Positions 34,826-36,209 of a stretch of DNA of 36,209 nucleotides are shown one piece after another (position 1 is the stretch's first letter; every line of letters starts with the position of its first letter). Under the pieces are notes generated by a model. The model made no database searches, was not told the DNA's origin, and worked only from the letters and a program-made list of their open reading frames with translations. Source of the stretch: Clostridium acetireducens DSM 10703 (GTDB taxonomy: Bacteria > Bacillota > Clostridia > Clostridiales > Clostridiaceae); assembly GCF_001758365.1 (NCBI RefSeq), contig NZ_LZFO01000029.1, forward strand, positions 1 to 36,209, given 5' to 3'. The position numbers and the translations under genes are program-made.

Positions 34826-36100
34826 ATGGTGCCTTTAGCGGATAAAATAAGACCTAAAAATATAGAAGATTTATTAGGACAAAAACATTTGCTAGGTAAA
34901 GGTAGAATACTAAATAAAATTGTTAATTCTGGAATAATACCTAATATGATATTTTATGGACCTCCAGGAGTAGGTAAAACTACAGTGGCAAATATAATTG
35001 CAAAAAATACTAATAAGAAATTTTATAAGCTAAATGCTACTAATGCTTCTATATCGGATATAAAAGTTATTGTAAAAGATTTAGATAGTTTATTAACTGC
35101 TAATGGGGTTTTATTATATTTAGATGAAATTCAGAATTTTAATAAAAGACAACAACAATCTTTGCTTGAGTACACTGAAAATGGAAAAATAACTTTAATA
35201 GCTAGCACTACAGAAAATCCTTATTTTTATATTTATAATGCTCTTTTAAGTAGGGTTAATATATTTGAATTTAAACCTTTAAATAAAAATAATATAATAG
35301 AAGGATTAAAAAGAGCATTAGATATATTAGAAAATGAAATGTCTAATAATAGTAAAATAATATGTGAAAATAAAATTTTAGAGTTTATTGCTAACTGTGC
35401 TAATGGAGATTTAAGGAAAGCTATAAATGGAATTGAATTAGCTTTTAAAACTAGCAATAAAAATGAAAATGGAGATATAATTATTGATGAGAGTATAGTA
35501 CAGCAATGTATGAATAGTAGTATAAGATATGACAAATTTGGAGATAGCCACTATGATATTTTAAGTGCTTTTCAAAAATCTATACGAGGAAGTGATCCAG
35601 ATGCTGCTATTCATTATTTAGCTAGGCTTATAAAAGCAGGAGATATATTATCTATATGTAGAAGACTTTTAGTTATAGCAGCGGAAGATGTAGGAGTTGC
35701 ATATCCTAATGCTATAACTATAGTTAAATCTTGTATAGATTCTGCTTTTCAATTAGGATTGCCAGAAGCTAGAATACCTTTAGCAGAGGCAGTTATTTTA
35801 TTAGCTACATCACCAAAATCTAATTCTTGTATAAAAGCTATAGATAAAGCATTAAAAGATTTAGATAATAAGGATGTAGGTGAAATACCTGATCATTTAA
35901 AAGATGGTCATTATAAAGGAGCTAAAAATTTAGGGAGAATGGTAGGATATAAATATGCTCATGATTATAAAAATAATTATGTAAAACAACAGTATATGCC
36001 CAATAACATAAAAGATATAAAATACTATGAACCTGGAGAAAATAAAATGGAAAATGCTATTAAAAATTATTTATTAAAGATTCTTAAATTGCAATATTAA
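34826..36100 (+). CDS. rarA: Replication-associated recombination protein A (MgsA/RarA) AAA ATPase
   Basis: The protein has 424 residues, the usual length. It is an AAA+ clamp-loader-like ATPase that acts at stalled replication forks. The start RPKNIEDLLGQKHLLG, Walker A YGPPGVGKTT (44-53), Walker B LLYLDEIQNFNK, sensor 1 IASTTENP and the arginine finger region ALLSRVNIFEF are present. The C-terminal oligomerisation part carries AAEDVGVAYPNA and the family end KDGHYKGAKNLG. AAAAGGAG precedes the ATG. In Firmicutes rarA is commonly followed by the 6S RNA gene, which fits the sequence downstream. Confidence 0.95.
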   Translation: MVPLADKIRPKNIEDLLGQKHLLGKGRILNKIVNSGIIPNMIFYGPPGVGKTTVANIIAKNTNKKFYKLNATNASISDIKVIVKDLDSLLTANGVLLYLDEIQNFNKRQQQSLLEYTENGKITLIASTTENPYFYIYNALLSRVNIFEFKPLNKNNIIEGLKRALDILENEMSNNSKIICENKILEFIANCANGDLRKAINGIELAFKTSNKNENGDIIIDESIVQQCMNSSIRYDKFGDSHYDILSAFQKSIRGSDPDAAIHYLARLIKAGDILSICRRLLVIAAEDVGVAYPNAITIVKSCIDSAFQLGLPEARIPLAEAVILLATSPKSNSCIKAIDKALKDLDNKDVGEIPDHLKDGHYKGAKNLGRMVGYKYAHDYKNNYVKQQYMPNNIKDIKYYEPGENKMENAIKNYLLKILKLQY

Positions 36101-36209
36101 ATGCAACACCCCTGTGAAAAAATCATGTAGAATAGGACTGACAATAGTCAAAATCAGCCTTAAGCCCATCTTAATAATAACAGGAGATGGAGTGCATGGG
36201 TTTGTCAAG
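36101..36209 (+). ncRNA. ssrS: Probable 6S RNA, 3' end cut by the window
   Basis: The 109 bases after rarA are visibly richer in G and C than any nearby spacer and contain nested pairings: ATGCA (36101-36105) with TGCAT further on, CCTGT near 36110 with ACAGG near 36171, and an inner AGG-CTGA/TCAG-CCT hairpin. This is the rod-with-bulges plan of 6S RNA, which sits next to rarA in many Firmicutes. 6S RNA binds housekeeping RNA polymerase in stationary phase. The 5' and 3' ends cannot be fixed, and the identity rests on position and structure, not on a sequence match I can quote. Confidence 0.5.

Noticed and set aside
1-36209. CRISPR arrays, tRNA, rRNA and insertion sequences
   Set aside because: No regularly spaced repeats, no tRNA-like cloverleaf with CCA end, no rRNA sequence and no transposase gene were recognised.

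Overview
The window is about 36 kb of very AT-rich DNA. It has strong AGGAGG-type ribosome binding sites, frequent TTG/GTG starts, an hisZ-dependent short HisG, a YoaR/VanW envelope protein and rarA followed by a structured RNA. All of this points to a chromosomal segment of a low-GC Firmicute, most likely Clostridium sensu stricto. No species is assigned, because nothing in the sequence decides it.

Layout. Bases 1-12750 are mostly housekeeping or accessory metabolism: a VanW-domain envelope protein, a solitary MazF-like toxin on the minus strand, a soluble chemotaxis-type receptor, a cytoplasmic gamma-glutamyltransferase with a secreted SbsA-like protein, a TPR protein paired with an unknown protein, a NUDIX hydrolase, and on the minus strand threonine aldolase and the proBA proline operon, then degV. 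Bases 12751-25345 form a defence island between degV and the histidine operon. It holds decayed coding sequence, a putative HTH plus PD-(D/E)XK nuclease, a short HAKxRxxER-type ORF, a methylase-like protein fused to half a specificity subunit, and a type I restriction-modification set (hsdM, hsdS, hsdR). A two-gene Septu-like cassette (ptuA ATPase, ptuB HNH nuclease) sits between hsdS and hsdR. Bases 25427-32785 are the histidine operon hisZ-G-D-C-B-A-F-I-E with a recognisable promoter and terminator, followed by an AEC transporter, a PHP-family histidinol phosphatase, rarA and a probable 6S RNA cut by the window end.

Most notable points. (1) hsdS is out of frame at an (AT)5 tract. One extra AT unit would join it, without gaps relative to its own central repeat, to a downstream tail encoding the missing distal conserved region, so it looks phase-variable or recently broken. 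(2) hisH is missing from an otherwise complete histidine operon, and the short hisB-hisA gap holds what looks like the fossil of its first codons. (3) A Septu-type PtuAB pair is nested inside the type I locus. (4) A second methylase-like protein, with NPSF in place of NPPF and a fused half-S module, precedes hsdM. (5) Two short hairpins downstream of the MazF-like gene share sequence and show compensatory base changes on the minus strand, suggesting an unrecognised RNA element.

All assignments come from reading the sequence; no database search or folding calculation was run.
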